NCBI GenBank assembly: GCA_949373075.1
Contig: CASIBX010000025.1
Location: 1-44,225 of the forward strand
Source: Candidatus Poseidoniaceae archaeon
Lineage (GTDB): Archaea > Thermoplasmatota > Poseidoniia > Poseidoniales > Poseidoniaceae
DNA: 44,225 nt
Direction: 5' to 3'
In this document: positions 34,498 through 42,337 of the stretch, piece by piece
How positions within the stretch are numbered: the first letter of the stretch is position 1
Layout: every line of letters starts with the position of its first letter
Program-made: the position numbers and the translations under genes
Notes under the pieces: model-generated
What the model was told of the DNA's origin: nothing
The model's database searches: none
The model's input: the letters and a program-made list of their open reading frames with translations, nothing else

Positions 34498-35607
34498 ATG
34501 GAGGGGCGTTTTTGGTTTTCAAATTCCTATGCAGAAGCCGCAGGCCGCTTCATGATAGCATGTGACGATCTTCGAGACGCTGGCCATAAGGTAACTAGCG
34601 AGAGAATGGAAATTGGCATGACCGGTCCCGCCGGTGAACCTCTTTGCATCGATGTCGCCATCATAGGCTCCCTTAAGTCGGGTAAAGTGATTCTATCGAG
34701 TAGTGGAGTTCACGGGGTTGAGGGTTATCCAGGTAGTGCTATTCAACTTGCAATAATGGATGATTTGACTAAAATAGAGCCGTTCAAAAATTATGCAATT
34801 ATCTTTGTTCATGTAATCAACCCCTATGGAATGGCTTGGTGGAGAAGATTCAATGAAAACAATGTGGACTTGAATCGTAATTTCTTAAAAAAGGGGCAAG
34901 AGTATTCCGGAGTTCCAGACGGATACCACCACATCAGAGAATTCCTAAATCCTGAATCTCCTCCTCAAAAGAAGGAACGGTGGTACAAATTAAGGTCGCT
35001 CGTACTAATTATGAAGCACGGCTTCAATAACCTAAAACAATGGGCTGCTGAAGGACAATATGAAGATCCTAAGGCAATTCAATTTGGTGGTAAAGAACTT
35101 CAAGTCGGCCCAAAAATTCTACTTGATTGGTTGGATGAAAAACTCGAAGGCATCAGTAATATTTGGGCGATCGACTTGCATACTGGATTAGGCCCAAGTG
35201 GGCACGATACCTTGCTGATATCTGCTGGAACGAGTGATGAAAAGTTAGACTATCTTCAGAAATTATTCCCTGGCCATGTAGAAAGCCTCGACCCAAACGC
35301 TGGTGTGGGGTACGAAATCTTGGGCGATTTGCATCAAGGGTTAGAGGATAGGTACGATAGTATTGAATGGACTTCCGTCACACAAGAATTTGGAACTTTC
35401 AAGCCGACAGAAGTTCTCAAAGCTAGCAGGGCCGAAAACCGCTGGACACAATGGGGGCAATATGTTGACCAAGTCGATGCTAGGAGGCATTGGAGTCGGG
35501 AAAATATGCTTAGAGCCTTCAATCCTAAAGATGAGATTTGGCAAGCGAAGATAACTTCGCGGGGTCGTGCTGTTTTCAATAAAGCACGAGAAGATCTGCT
35601 AGGTTAA
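34498..35607 (+). CDS. DUF2817-type M14-like metallocarboxypeptidase family protein
   Basis: About 369 residues from ATG 34498. The zinc region SSSGVHGVEGYPGSAIQ (about residue 64-80), FVHVINPYGMAWWRRFNENNVDLNRNF and AIDLHTGLGPSGHDT (about 230) are the DUF2817/M14-like signatures: two His and a Glu for the metal and the NVDLNRNF substrate-site strand. The activity could be peptidase or amidase; no signal peptide, so cytoplasmic. The frame reaches back to ATG 34450 and overlaps the Rieske frame there, but the TATA-like box and the family N-terminus support 34498. Confidence 0.9.
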   Translation: MEGRFWFSNSYAEAAGRFMIACDDLRDAGHKVTSERMEIGMTGPAGEPLCIDVAIIGSLKSGKVILSSSGVHGVEGYPGSAIQLAIMDDLTKIEPFKNYAIIFVHVINPYGMAWWRRFNENNVDLNRNFLKKGQEYSGVPDGYHHIREFLNPESPPQKKERWYKLRSLVLIMKHGFNNLKQWAAEGQYEDPKAIQFGGKELQVGPKILLDWLDEKLEGISNIWAIDLHTGLGPSGHDTLLISAGTSDEKLDYLQKLFPGHVESLDPNAGVGYEILGDLHQGLEDRYDSIEWTSVTQEFGTFKPTEVLKASRAENRWTQWGQYVDQVDARRHWSRENMLRAFNPKDEIWQAKITSRGRAVFNKAREDLLG

Positions 35608-35713
35608 CGCTTCATCCCACATGGAGATTTACGCATTCACCTACATCACTCATCAGTACCTGCAAGTAAAGAGTGACTTTCCAGTTAATAGATTGGAGCA
35701 ATTGCATACTTAT

Positions 35714-36241
35714 TTACAAAGTTTTTTTGGTAAGACTGAACATCAAAGCAAAGACAAGTAGCGCTCCAGATAATGTCAAACCACCCATACAAATTGCTCC
35801 AGCGGCTAAACCGGAGCCGTATTCTCCGGCTTCAGAACCATCATTACTGAAAGCTACAATCAGAGCCACGATAATAGTAAGAACGAGTATTGCGAATGAA
35901 TAGCCATATATCTGGCTCAATCCAAAGGCCGGTTTAATTTCAAATTGGTATTTACATTTAGGACACGTCAACATTCCAGAGTATCCAGGGGGATACCTTA
36001 GTCCTGAACGGCAGGAACGGCAATAAGTTTCTATTTTTTCAACAGGCTTTCCGACAATGGTTTGTGTAGGAATCTGTTTGATTGATGTTGAAGTTATTTC
36101 TTCATCATCAAGAACTAGAAATTCTTCTTCCGGGGTGCTTAGGCGCAAAATAAGTTCTGATTTATTTCCAGATACTGCGAGTCCTTGCTCTCTAAGGAGT
36201 TTTTTCAATTCTATAACGGTTAAAGAATCGAGGTCATTCAT
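35714..36241 (-). CDS. SAP-domain, zinc-ribbon membrane protein
   Basis: 175 residues in three parts. An N-terminal SAP-like helix pair (LTVIELKKLLREQGLAVSGNK, about 7-28), known to bind nucleic acid, is followed by an acidic linker. A zinc ribbon with CRSC and CPKC comes next (about 75-105), then two membrane helices (about 115-135 and 145-165). Function unknown; the mix of nucleic-acid-type and membrane parts suggests an anchored regulator, by inference. No same-operon neighbour: it is 106 bp from the DUF2817 stop (convergent) and 83 bp from the next gene. Confidence 0.75.
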   Translation of the reverse strand: MNDLDSLTVIELKKLLREQGLAVSGNKSELILRLSTPEEEFLVLDDEEITSTSIKQIPTQTIVGKPVEKIETYCRSCRSGLRYPPGYSGMLTCPKCKYQFEIKPAFGLSQIYGYSFAILVLTIIVALIVAFSNDGSEAGEYGSGLAAGAICMGGLTLSGALLVFALMFSLTKKTL

Positions 36242-36324
36242 AACATTAGTATATTGACGCTCAGCATAAAGTTTGAGGCGGCATAATATCAGAATGCGAT
36301 GATGATTGTATATCGCATGGGAAA

Positions 36325-37224
36325 TTATGATTTTTTATTGAATCGAGGGAAAAGGGCAGGAGTATTATCTCTGTATTTTTGATATTCAGGATCATCTCCC
36401 CACTTTTCCAAAGCCCGTTTATCGAGTATGGGGATTCCACTGACTTTAGTTAAGAGAAGATAAATGAATACAGGCGAAATCCAAGCAAATCTTTCTAGAC
36501 CTGTAAAGCAAGATATTCCAAAGAAGCCGATTCCTGTCCATAGAAGAATTTCTCCTAGGTAGTTGGGATGCCTGGAATAAGACCACAAGCCACTATCTAT
36601 CCATTTACCCTGATTATTTGGCTCTGCATTGAAAACTGTTTTTTGATTATCTGCTATTGATTCAATACCAAATCCAATTATCCATATTGACAATCCTATA
36701 CCATCCCAAATCCCTAATTCAGGTGCTGAACCTGCTTGACTATTGATTACAATGACTACTATCATTGTTAGGAAAACCCATAATGCTTGAAGAGTCCATG
36801 GTACAAGAAATCGAATAGGTGATGTTTTGAGTTCGTCGAAGCGTCCATCTTTTCCAGTTCGATGAATACGGAAATAAAGAAAACTTGACAGGCGCAATGA
36901 CCAGATTACAACAAGTAAACTGACGATTAATTCTCGCAAACTTGGAGGCTCCGACTGTGATCCTGCCCAAAGACTGAATCCCACTACTATGAGATAGGTT
37001 AAGCCGCCTGTTAAATCGTAGTAGCGTTCAGTTTTGCTGATAGATGCAGGTATCCATGCTGCCCATTGTATACCTATACACAACACTGCGCAATATAGCA
37101 CAGCAGAGTATCCATTGAAAATGACCGAATCATTTCCAACAGCACTAACCATCAAAAAAATAATGGTAAAAGTGGTAGCTACAACGAAAGTTGTTAATCG
37201 CAAATCTTTACGAGTAGAATCCAT
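36325..37224 (-). CDS. DUF1295 family membrane protein (steroid 5-alpha-reductase-like)
   Basis: About 299 residues with eight or so hydrophobic segments. The family signature lies near the C-terminus: KWIDSGLWSYSRHPNYLGEILLW (about residue 215), the Arg-His-Pro-Asn-Tyr motif shared by ICMT/5-alpha-reductase-type enzymes that use NADPH or SAM on lipids. The role in archaea is unknown. The frame extends to ATG 37233, but ATG 37224 has a weak TATA-like patch (about 37246-37254) at leaderless distance. It is divergent from nothing close; the next plus-strand feature is far. Confidence 0.85.
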   Translation of the reverse strand: MDSTRKDLRLTTFVVATTFTIIFLMVSAVGNDSVIFNGYSAVLYCAVLCIGIQWAAWIPASISKTERYYDLTGGLTYLIVVGFSLWAGSQSEPPSLRELIVSLLVVIWSLRLSSFLYFRIHRTGKDGRFDELKTSPIRFLVPWTLQALWVFLTMIVVIVINSQAGSAPELGIWDGIGLSIWIIGFGIESIADNQKTVFNAEPNNQGKWIDSGLWSYSRHPNYLGEILLWTGIGFFGISCFTGLERFAWISPVFIYLLLTKVSGIPILDKRALEKWGDDPEYQKYRDNTPALFPRFNKKS

Positions 37225-37388
37225 CGCTATCATCTATTCTAGCATCATCATATTGTTAGTTATTCTGCATTCACATCTAAGCAGTGGGTAGCCTATCGAA
37301 GGACGCACTGAAAGCCCTTTCAACATCAATCGCATTCGTATGGGTATTCGGATATGCCCAAGCAAATTACCCAATCCGATTTTAAAGT

Positions 37389-38375
37389 TCATTTCTCTTC
37401 GGGATTACACCATGTAGGATAAATCAGCTTTCTCTCTTCAATATGACCGGGTTCCGAACCAAGTATTGAATCTGAATAACCAAAACAAGATGATTCATTT
37501 ACAACATTTGTTTGACTTTGGTTCTCGTATTCATAAAGTGCGATTAACAGGAGAGAATCTCCTTCCGAATCATAAACGATATCATATCTGAAAATAACAT
37601 CAAACGTTTCTTCATCAAACTGATATGTTAGAGTGAGGTTGTCACCATCGACTTTCCAATTTTTGACAGATCCAGTTGATTCGCTAACTGTTCCATCTGG
37701 ATAAAATGTTACGGTATCCTCAATATTATACCATGTTCCTTCGACTGCTCTATTGTTCTCAGAATAAACTGAGTCGTCGGCAAGGATAGATGACAAAACA
37801 CCAGCCAGTACCACAGTAATTGCTACTATTGCTATTACAATTACCGTAGCAAGAGATAGTTTTGTAAAAATACCGGATTTCTTACTGTTCGATTGAATTA
37901 TTATCATTTCATGATTCTGCATAAATGGAGTTTGTTCGACAGATGATTCTTCAGAAATTGGATCAGTCTCTTCGACGGTTGTATGTGGTCTTACGCCTCG
38001 ATTTGCCACCCACATTTTGCCATCCCAAATCCAACAACCATCTCCGCTGACTTTTCCTAATTCGACTGAAAGCCATTTTTCACCATCCCATTGATGGTAG
38101 CCCTCGGGGCTTATGGTGCCGATATCCATAGAAGGAGCCTGATTCACGGCCTCTTCGCTTTGGCCTGGGAATTTGGGGATTTGAACTGAATCAGGTCGAA
38201 CATCTGTTCCTTGCTCTTGATTATTCTGAGAGGTTTGCTTTTTTGTTGTCTTTCTTGGCAGCCAGTCGGAACCATCCCATGCCCACTGGCCGTCATTGCT
38301 TACTTTGGCAAAATCGGCTGTTTTTCGACCATCCCAACTTAGGAGGTCATCAGGGCCCGAATCGTTGCTGTCCAC
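37389..38375 (-). CDS. WDG-repeat membrane protein with extracytoplasmic beta domain
   Basis: 328 residues. The N-terminal half carries four short motifs of the form G-x-x-x-WDG-x-x-W: SWDGRK, WAWDGSDW, YHQWDGEKW and WIWDGKMW (about residues 13, 32, 95 and 115). The motifs recall the DUF2510-type WDG modules seen in bacterial membrane proteins. One membrane helix follows (about 176-200), then a beta-rich domain beginning EGTWYNIEDTVTFYPDGTVSE, in style like secreted lipocalin-like or DUF5640-type domains, with one Cys pair. The WDG part would be cytoplasmic. Function unknown. Confidence 0.78.
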   Translation of the reverse strand: MDSNDSGPDDLLSWDGRKTADFAKVSNDGQWAWDGSDWLPRKTTKKQTSQNNQEQGTDVRPDSVQIPKFPGQSEEAVNQAPSMDIGTISPEGYHQWDGEKWLSVELGKVSGDGCWIWDGKMWVANRGVRPHTTVEETDPISEESSVEQTPFMQNHEMIIIQSNSKKSGIFTKLSLATVIVIAIVAITVVLAGVLSSILADDSVYSENNRAVEGTWYNIEDTVTFYPDGTVSESTGSVKNWKVDGDNLTLTYQFDEETFDVIFRYDIVYDSEGDSLLLIALYEYENQSQTNVVNESSCFGYSDSILGSEPGHIEERKLIYPTWCNPEEK

Positions 38376-38536
38376 ATTTACCGGCAGACTTTAGTTGATA
38401 TTATTCCTTCTGCGACATTCTTTGTATCTTGAGTTGCGGTCGCTTTGTGTATGTCGGGTTCTGCACAAGACCCTCGTTCACAACCCTAGAGTCGATAATA
38501 ACCCTTGGAAAACCCTTCCGAACGACGGTGTTTGGA

Positions 38537-38581
38537 GGGGTACCCTTTGCTCACTCATCTAATCAGTGGGGTCCCCTTTGC
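38537..38581. repeat. short palindromic motifs (GGGGTACCC, CAGTGGGGTCCCC, CCCTTTGC)
   Basis: This 45-bp patch lies in the 225-bp gap between the WDG gene and the RDD gene. It holds GGGTACCC, GGGGTCCCC and two copies of CCCTTTGC. TACCCTTTGCT and CAGTGGG recur at 39581-39591 and 39561-39567, on the far side of the RDD gene, where the reverse complements occur too. The short motifs therefore flank the RDD gene on both sides. Confidence 0.45.
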
Positions 38582-38600
38582 ATCGGTTCCATTTGAAAAA

Positions 38601-39416
38601 TCATTGAGCCCAGTTGTCCATGCCTTTCTTCACAACTAAGGTTCGAGCGATGAGATCTTGGTTTGTTTGCTTGTGATCTGTCCAAAGTTGTGCTAAATAT
38701 CCGAATCCAAACGTAATTATTATCAGAAAAATCAAAGCATGTCGTTTGAGTGCTTTCTTCTTTGAGATTCTGTTTCCGTCATAGTCTGTAACAACCAACC
38801 CGAAGAGGCGTTTTCCTGGTGTTGCTTGCCATGATGAGGCATTGAAGAGAACAGGGTAAACCAAACCAACAATTAGGAACAATACACCGGAAGAAATCCC
38901 AACGAGACTCAAGAGTATACCTGGGACACTAATCAGCAACAAATCGATCAAAAGAGCACAGGTTCGTGGTATAAATCCTGCAAAACGCCCTCTCTCTTCT
39001 CGAGAACCTCCAACTCCCTTGTACACCATTTTATTTGGATATCCGAATTCATTAACGCCAAATTGCGTTCTTTTCTTTTCTTCATTTGATTGAGTGTTGA
39101 GTTCCTCCCAATCGATTTCAATATTTCCTTCTGTATAATCGACGATACAATGTTGAACGAAACCTGAAAAATTAGGCATCTCTTTGGTGACTTCATTGAG
39201 TTTTTCGTCAATAGAAATTGTTTTCTTTTTTTTGCTTTCACCATCATCATTGCCGTTCTTTGATTGAGTGTTGATTTGCTCCCAATCAATTTCGATATTT
39301 CCTTCTGTATAAGTCACGATACAATGTTGAACGAAACCAGAAAAGTTCGGCATTTCTTTGGCTATACCATTCAGTCTTGCATCAATAGAAATCGTCTTGT
39401 TCACTTTATTGCTCAT
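38601..39416 (-). CDS. RDD-family membrane protein with tandem duplicated N-terminal module
   Basis: 271 residues. The C-terminal half is an RDD domain with FIPRTCALLIDLLLI (Arg and Asp in the first helix), two more helices, and ATPGKRLFGLVV. RDD proteins are membrane proteins of mostly unknown function, some linked to ion stress. The N-terminus has two near-identical 47-residue modules, KTISIDARLNGIAKEMPNFSG and KTISIDEKLNEVTKEMPNFSG onward, each ending NIEIDWE, separated by an acidic/Lys-rich linker. The repeated module resembles a short toxin-antitoxin-like or ribbon-helix helper sequence only vaguely; no family is claimed. The DNA of the two copies is 174 bp apart (39086-39226 and 39260-39400). 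Confidence 0.82.
   Translation of the reverse strand: MSNKVNKTISIDARLNGIAKEMPNFSGFVQHCIVTYTEGNIEIDWEQINTQSKNGNDDGESKKKKTISIDEKLNEVTKEMPNFSGFVQHCIVDYTEGNIEIDWEELNTQSNEEKKRTQFGVNEFGYPNKMVYKGVGGSREERGRFAGFIPRTCALLIDLLLISVPGILLSLVGISSGVLFLIVGLVYPVLFNASSWQATPGKRLFGLVVTDYDGNRISKKKALKRHALIFLIIITFGFGYLAQLWTDHKQTNQDLIARTLVVKKGMDNWAQ
39086..39226 (-). repeat. intragenic direct repeat, copy 2 of RDD N-terminal module
   Basis: A 141-bp segment inside the RDD gene that matches the segment at 39260-39400 with an offset of 174 bp (58 codons). Substitutions are mainly at synonymous positions, with no indels in the shared part. Confidence 0.8.
39260..39400 (-). repeat. intragenic direct repeat, copy 1 of RDD N-terminal module
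   Basis: Partner of 39086-39226. In the protein it is the first module, beginning near residue 6 of the RDD protein. In-frame duplication of an N-terminal domain is the simplest explanation. Confidence 0.8.
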
Positions 39417-39504
39417 GATTGGCCCATTAGCGAGTGATAATTAAGCGTGGTTGCGTATGTATGGAGGTATGTATTGTAATTCTATCATATTATCGAGTTT
39501 GGGT

Positions 39505-39592
39505 AAGCAAAGGGTGTATCCTAAACCCCACTGCATTTCTTATGCAATACGATGGGCTTTCAGTGGGTCAATGCTAACGCTACCCTTTGCTT
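39505..39592. other. structured inverted-repeat element, possible small RNA
   Basis: AAGCAAAGGGT (39505-39515) and ACCCTTTGCTT (39582-39592) form a perfect 11-bp stem. Inside, CCCACTG (39527-39533) pairs with CAGTGGG (39561-39567), and TGCAT (39532-39536) pairs with ATGCA (39542-39546), giving nested hairpins. On the minus strand it lies 12 nt downstream of the encoded CCA of tRNA-Leu, and could be co-transcribed with it. No T-tract or known RNA family was recognised; it could also be a mini-mobile repeat since pieces recur at 38537-38581. Confidence 0.4.
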
Positions 39593-39603
39593 GGAATTAT
39601 CTA

Positions 39604-39690
39604 TGGTGCAGAGGGCAGGATTTGAACCTGCGAACCATTACGGACTGGGACCTCATCCCAGCGCCTTTGACCAAGCTGGGCGACCCCTGC
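39604..39690 (-). tRNA. tRNA-Leu(GAG), CCA encoded
   Basis: On the minus strand the acceptor GCAGGGG pairs with CCTCTGC (one G-U). The anticodon stem CTGGG/CCCAG encloses ATGAGGT, giving anticodon GAG (Leu, CUC/CUU codons). The T-arm is GCAGG-TTCAAAT-CCTGC and the variable arm is long (about 13 nt), as for class II tRNA-Leu. Discriminator A is at 39607, and CCA is encoded at 39604-39606. No intron. A TATA-like box precedes it by 26 nt. Confidence 0.95.
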
Positions 39691-39710
39691 AGCACTTTGC
39701 CGACCTTGAG

Positions 39711-39725
39711 CGTATATATCAAAAG
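39711..39725 (-). promoter_or_regulatory. BRE/TATA promoter of tRNA-Leu
   Basis: On the minus strand CTTTTGATATATACG contains a purine/T-rich BRE-like stretch and a GATATATAC box centred about 26 nt upstream of the tRNA 5' end, the expected archaeal spacing. This is the clearest promoter in the window. Confidence 0.7.
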
Positions 39726-39755
39726 GTGAGATGATACTAATTGGGCTTGATTAGC

Positions 39756-40565
39756 CTAATAGAAAATTGAACAACATGTAAGTGAGCCATCTGCGGCTCT
39801 GATTTGACTCATGTCGATAACGATGCATTCGAATCCTCGGTTTTCTAATTCCGACTTTACCGTCGGATATCCTTCTGCCAAAATCACTTTGTTACCAGGA
39901 AGTCCGATTGTGTTACAACCGTAAACTTCCTCTTGGGGCAACATAATTATCTCGCATCCATCCGGCATAACTCCGAAGGAGTCTGGAGACAAATATCCCT
40001 CTGGAACTAAAATTATCTGATCGGAAGGAGTTGAGCATATACTAGTCAAATGAAGAGCTTGAGAGGGTATATCAATCACTCTTAACTCGTGACCTAAATG
40101 ATCTAGTAGGTCTTTCAATTCTGCAATACCTGCATCATTTGTCCTAGTTGAGCGCCCTACGAAAAATAGATTGCCTAATCGTAAAATATCTCCGCCATCC
40201 ATCATTGCAGGAGGCTGCATTTTGCATATCTGGTGGCCTTTTAATTGGCCAAGAAGGAAATCAGCAATTGGAGGTTGCTCTCCCCTTCGGGACTCGTGGC
40301 CAGGAACTGGAAGTAGGACGTGCCCGTCAATCACAACGGCTTGGTCTTCAACGAAAACGCAGTCTGGATGATTCTGGTCTGCATCTAGGGTTGTAACGTC
40401 GACCCCGTTAGAAGAAAGGGCTGCTGAATAGGCTTTGTGTTGGGCTTTAGCGGCAGTAATGTCGGTCGGTCCGCTACCGAAATAACCAGCTATTGCATTG
40501 ATGTAAGATTCTGAAATAGAACGGACAATTGCTCGCGATTTTTGGTCGAGGCGAACAGTTGCCAT
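39756..40565 (-). CDS. dimethylarginine dimethylaminohydrolase / amidinotransferase-fold enzyme
   Basis: 269 residues. The pentein-fold signatures are in order: PDCVFVEDQAVV (about 67-78), MDGGDILRLG (about 122), VGRSTRTN (about 136), catalytic His in ALHLTSICS (about 172) and catalytic Cys in DGSLTCCSIFY at the C-terminus. DDAH hydrolyses methylated arginine to citrulline and methylamine; related family members deiminate arginine or have other amidino substrates, so specificity is inferred. A TATA-like box sits 28 nt upstream of ATG 40565, indicating a leaderless transcript, divergent from the M28 gene. No arginine-pathway genes are adjacent. Confidence 0.92.
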   Translation of the reverse strand: MATVRLDQKSRAIVRSISESYINAIAGYFGSGPTDITAAKAQHKAYSAALSSNGVDVTTLDADQNHPDCVFVEDQAVVIDGHVLLPVPGHESRRGEQPPIADFLLGQLKGHQICKMQPPAMMDGGDILRLGNLFFVGRSTRTNDAGIAELKDLLDHLGHELRVIDIPSQALHLTSICSTPSDQIILVPEGYLSPDSFGVMPDGCEIIMLPQEEVYGCNTIGLPGNKVILAEGYPTVKSELENRGFECIVIDMSQIRAADGSLTCCSIFY

Positions 40566-40586
40566 CAGTTAATCCGGCCGTTGGTC

Positions 40587-40612
40587 CATGTATAACGGTT
40601 ATCCTATATCCG
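40587..40612. promoter_or_regulatory. divergent TATA-like boxes between DDAH and M28 genes
   Basis: On the minus strand GTTATACATG (40598-40589) is about 28 nt from the DDAH ATG. On the plus strand CCTATATCC (40603-40611) is about 46 nt upstream of ATG 40653, which would give a short leader. Identified by eye. Confidence 0.4.
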
Positions 40613-40652
40613 GAAAGTGCATTCCGCACACCGGTAATGAACTTGGAACCAT

Positions 40653-42275
40653 ATGATTCAACAACACGATGTTAGTCGGCAAAGCATGGATGCCGCACGC
40701 GCTTTACTAATGGTCACGGTAATGTGCCTTGCTTCTTTATCGGGTTGCTTTGGAGAAGATGGGGTTTCTGGCACGCCTACTGCTGACGACCTTGTGGTCT
40801 CTCCAGGAAACCTCCCGGGTGGAGAATGGACTACTATTGAACTATCTGCCGACAATGACATGAGTGTATTTATTCCTTACTTTATTCAGGACCCAGGTTC
40901 TTTGAGAGCACAGAATGGAACTGTTCTAGACATAAAAGAAGGTGAATCCGTTAATGTCAAAATTCTATTCCCTCCTAGAAATTCAGATATCATGCTCCTA
41001 GTTGGAGATTATGGCAGGGAAAATTGGCCTATTCGTTCAGCAGATGAGTCATGGATGGATTGGAAAGAAGACGGTTCTCGTGGCTCTTCAATAATGGTTA
41101 GTCCGAATGAAGACGATGGTGGAGAGTGGCCATGGGTCATCCCTAGTTCATCGACAGGCGGGGATGTTGAAACCAAGCAATTGGTAACTGTTAGAGACCA
41201 AAGAGCAGACCTGACCGAAGAGAATGGCGTTGGAGCAAGTGCAGGGTGGCTAAATGGTAGAGATGTGTATGAATGGGTTGATTTCATCACCGATGAAACC
41301 CCTGATCCTCTCGACCCCGCTGATGGCGCTGTTGGGTTCCTAGACCGATGGATTGGAAATGGAAACCCTGCCTATGAGGATGCCATTACGTACTTCGAAG
41401 GAGTGATGGGGGGCTATGGCTTAGATGTTCAAACCCACCGATTCCAATCAGGTACATTGTGGGCTGTAAATATTTGCGGATATAAGGCAGGGACTGTATA
41501 TCCTGACGAATGGTTAGTATTCGGCGCTCACTTCGATATAGCTCCTTATGCTAGTCCAATCGGTCTGATTCCAGGAACTGATGAACAGGGATATGGTACT
41601 AGAACTGGCGCATATGACAATACTGCAGGAACATCAATGGTCCTCACAACCGCTAGCGTTCTTGCTGATTTTGATGCCCGCAGAACAATGGTGTTCTGTC
41701 TTTGGTCTTCTGAGGAAGAAGGCTTGTGGGGCTCGAGTGCGTTTGCAGGAGATCTTCCCCCCGGTGTAACTATCAGCAACTATCTGAACCTAGATATGGC
41801 AGGAATAAACTATCCTGGTGATTTTGCATTATCGGTTTATCTTGGCCCTGACGGCACTGGTGATGTAATCGACCAACCCGGTATGTATCATTTGGCAGAA
41901 TGGATTGGAGCTGATGCTTTTGACCTTGCTTATCAAATTGAGCGGGGGCGGGAAGAATGGGTTGCTGGCGGTGAAAATCCTTTGTGGCAAAATAACTACC
42001 AAGACACCGTTGCTATCTATGAATCTCCTACAGCAAGAAGCGACCATCAGCCATTCCAGGATATTGGTGTGGCCACTCTTGGTTGGAACGGGGTTGTAGA
42101 TGGCTATCCCTGTTATCACAAAACTTGTGATAAATTATCCACAATGGAAGAATATATGGTAACGGACAGTGCAACTGGTGAAGCAAACCTTGTTCACTCC
42201 TGGGACATTGTTACTTGGTGGGCGGTCTATGCATTCTTACATATGGACCAAACGCCTGTTCCAAATGAGCTGTGA
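40653..42275 (+). CDS. secreted M28-family zinc metallopeptidase, lipoprotein
   Basis: 540 residues. A signal peptide with lipobox (MCLASLSGCF, Cys about residue 32) predicts lipid anchoring outside the cell. A beta-rich N-terminal region (about 45-170) precedes the M28 aminopeptidase domain: VFGAHFDIAP (zinc His-Asp region), TRTGAYDNTAGTS (bridging Asp), LWSSEEEGLWGSSAF (catalytic and ligand Glu), YLNLDMAG (Asp) and SDHQPFQDIG (His). All ligands appear present. It would cleave peptides at the cell surface for uptake. The start could be ATG 40686 (MDAARALL), which gives a shorter n-region. A degenerate paralog lies about 1 kb downstream. Confidence 0.93.
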   Translation: MIQQHDVSRQSMDAARALLMVTVMCLASLSGCFGEDGVSGTPTADDLVVSPGNLPGGEWTTIELSADNDMSVFIPYFIQDPGSLRAQNGTVLDIKEGESVNVKILFPPRNSDIMLLVGDYGRENWPIRSADESWMDWKEDGSRGSSIMVSPNEDDGGEWPWVIPSSSTGGDVETKQLVTVRDQRADLTEENGVGASAGWLNGRDVYEWVDFITDETPDPLDPADGAVGFLDRWIGNGNPAYEDAITYFEGVMGGYGLDVQTHRFQSGTLWAVNICGYKAGTVYPDEWLVFGAHFDIAPYASPIGLIPGTDEQGYGTRTGAYDNTAGTSMVLTTASVLADFDARRTMVFCLWSSEEEGLWGSSAFAGDLPPGVTISNYLNLDMAGINYPGDFALSVYLGPDGTGDVIDQPGMYHLAEWIGADAFDLAYQIERGREEWVAGGENPLWQNNYQDTVAIYESPTARSDHQPFQDIGVATLGWNGVVDGYPCYHKTCDKLSTMEEYMVTDSATGEANLVHSWDIVTWWAVYAFLHMDQTPVPNEL

Positions 42276-42303
42276 GATGGATTTCCTGGCTTGATTGCCG
42301 GGT

Positions 42304-42314
42304 AAATATTTATT
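42304..42314 (+). promoter_or_regulatory. TATA-like box for the zinc-ribbon gene
   Basis: AAATATTTATT is centred about 29 nt upstream of ATG 42338, typical of a leaderless archaeal promoter. The gene is therefore likely still transcribed even if its frame is broken. Confidence 0.5.
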
Positions 42315-42337
42315 CATAATCCACTAATACTCCCGTT

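Noticed and set aside
39604-39690. tRNA-Leu as an attachment site for an integrated element
   Set aside because: No duplicated tRNA 3' end and no integrase gene in the window.
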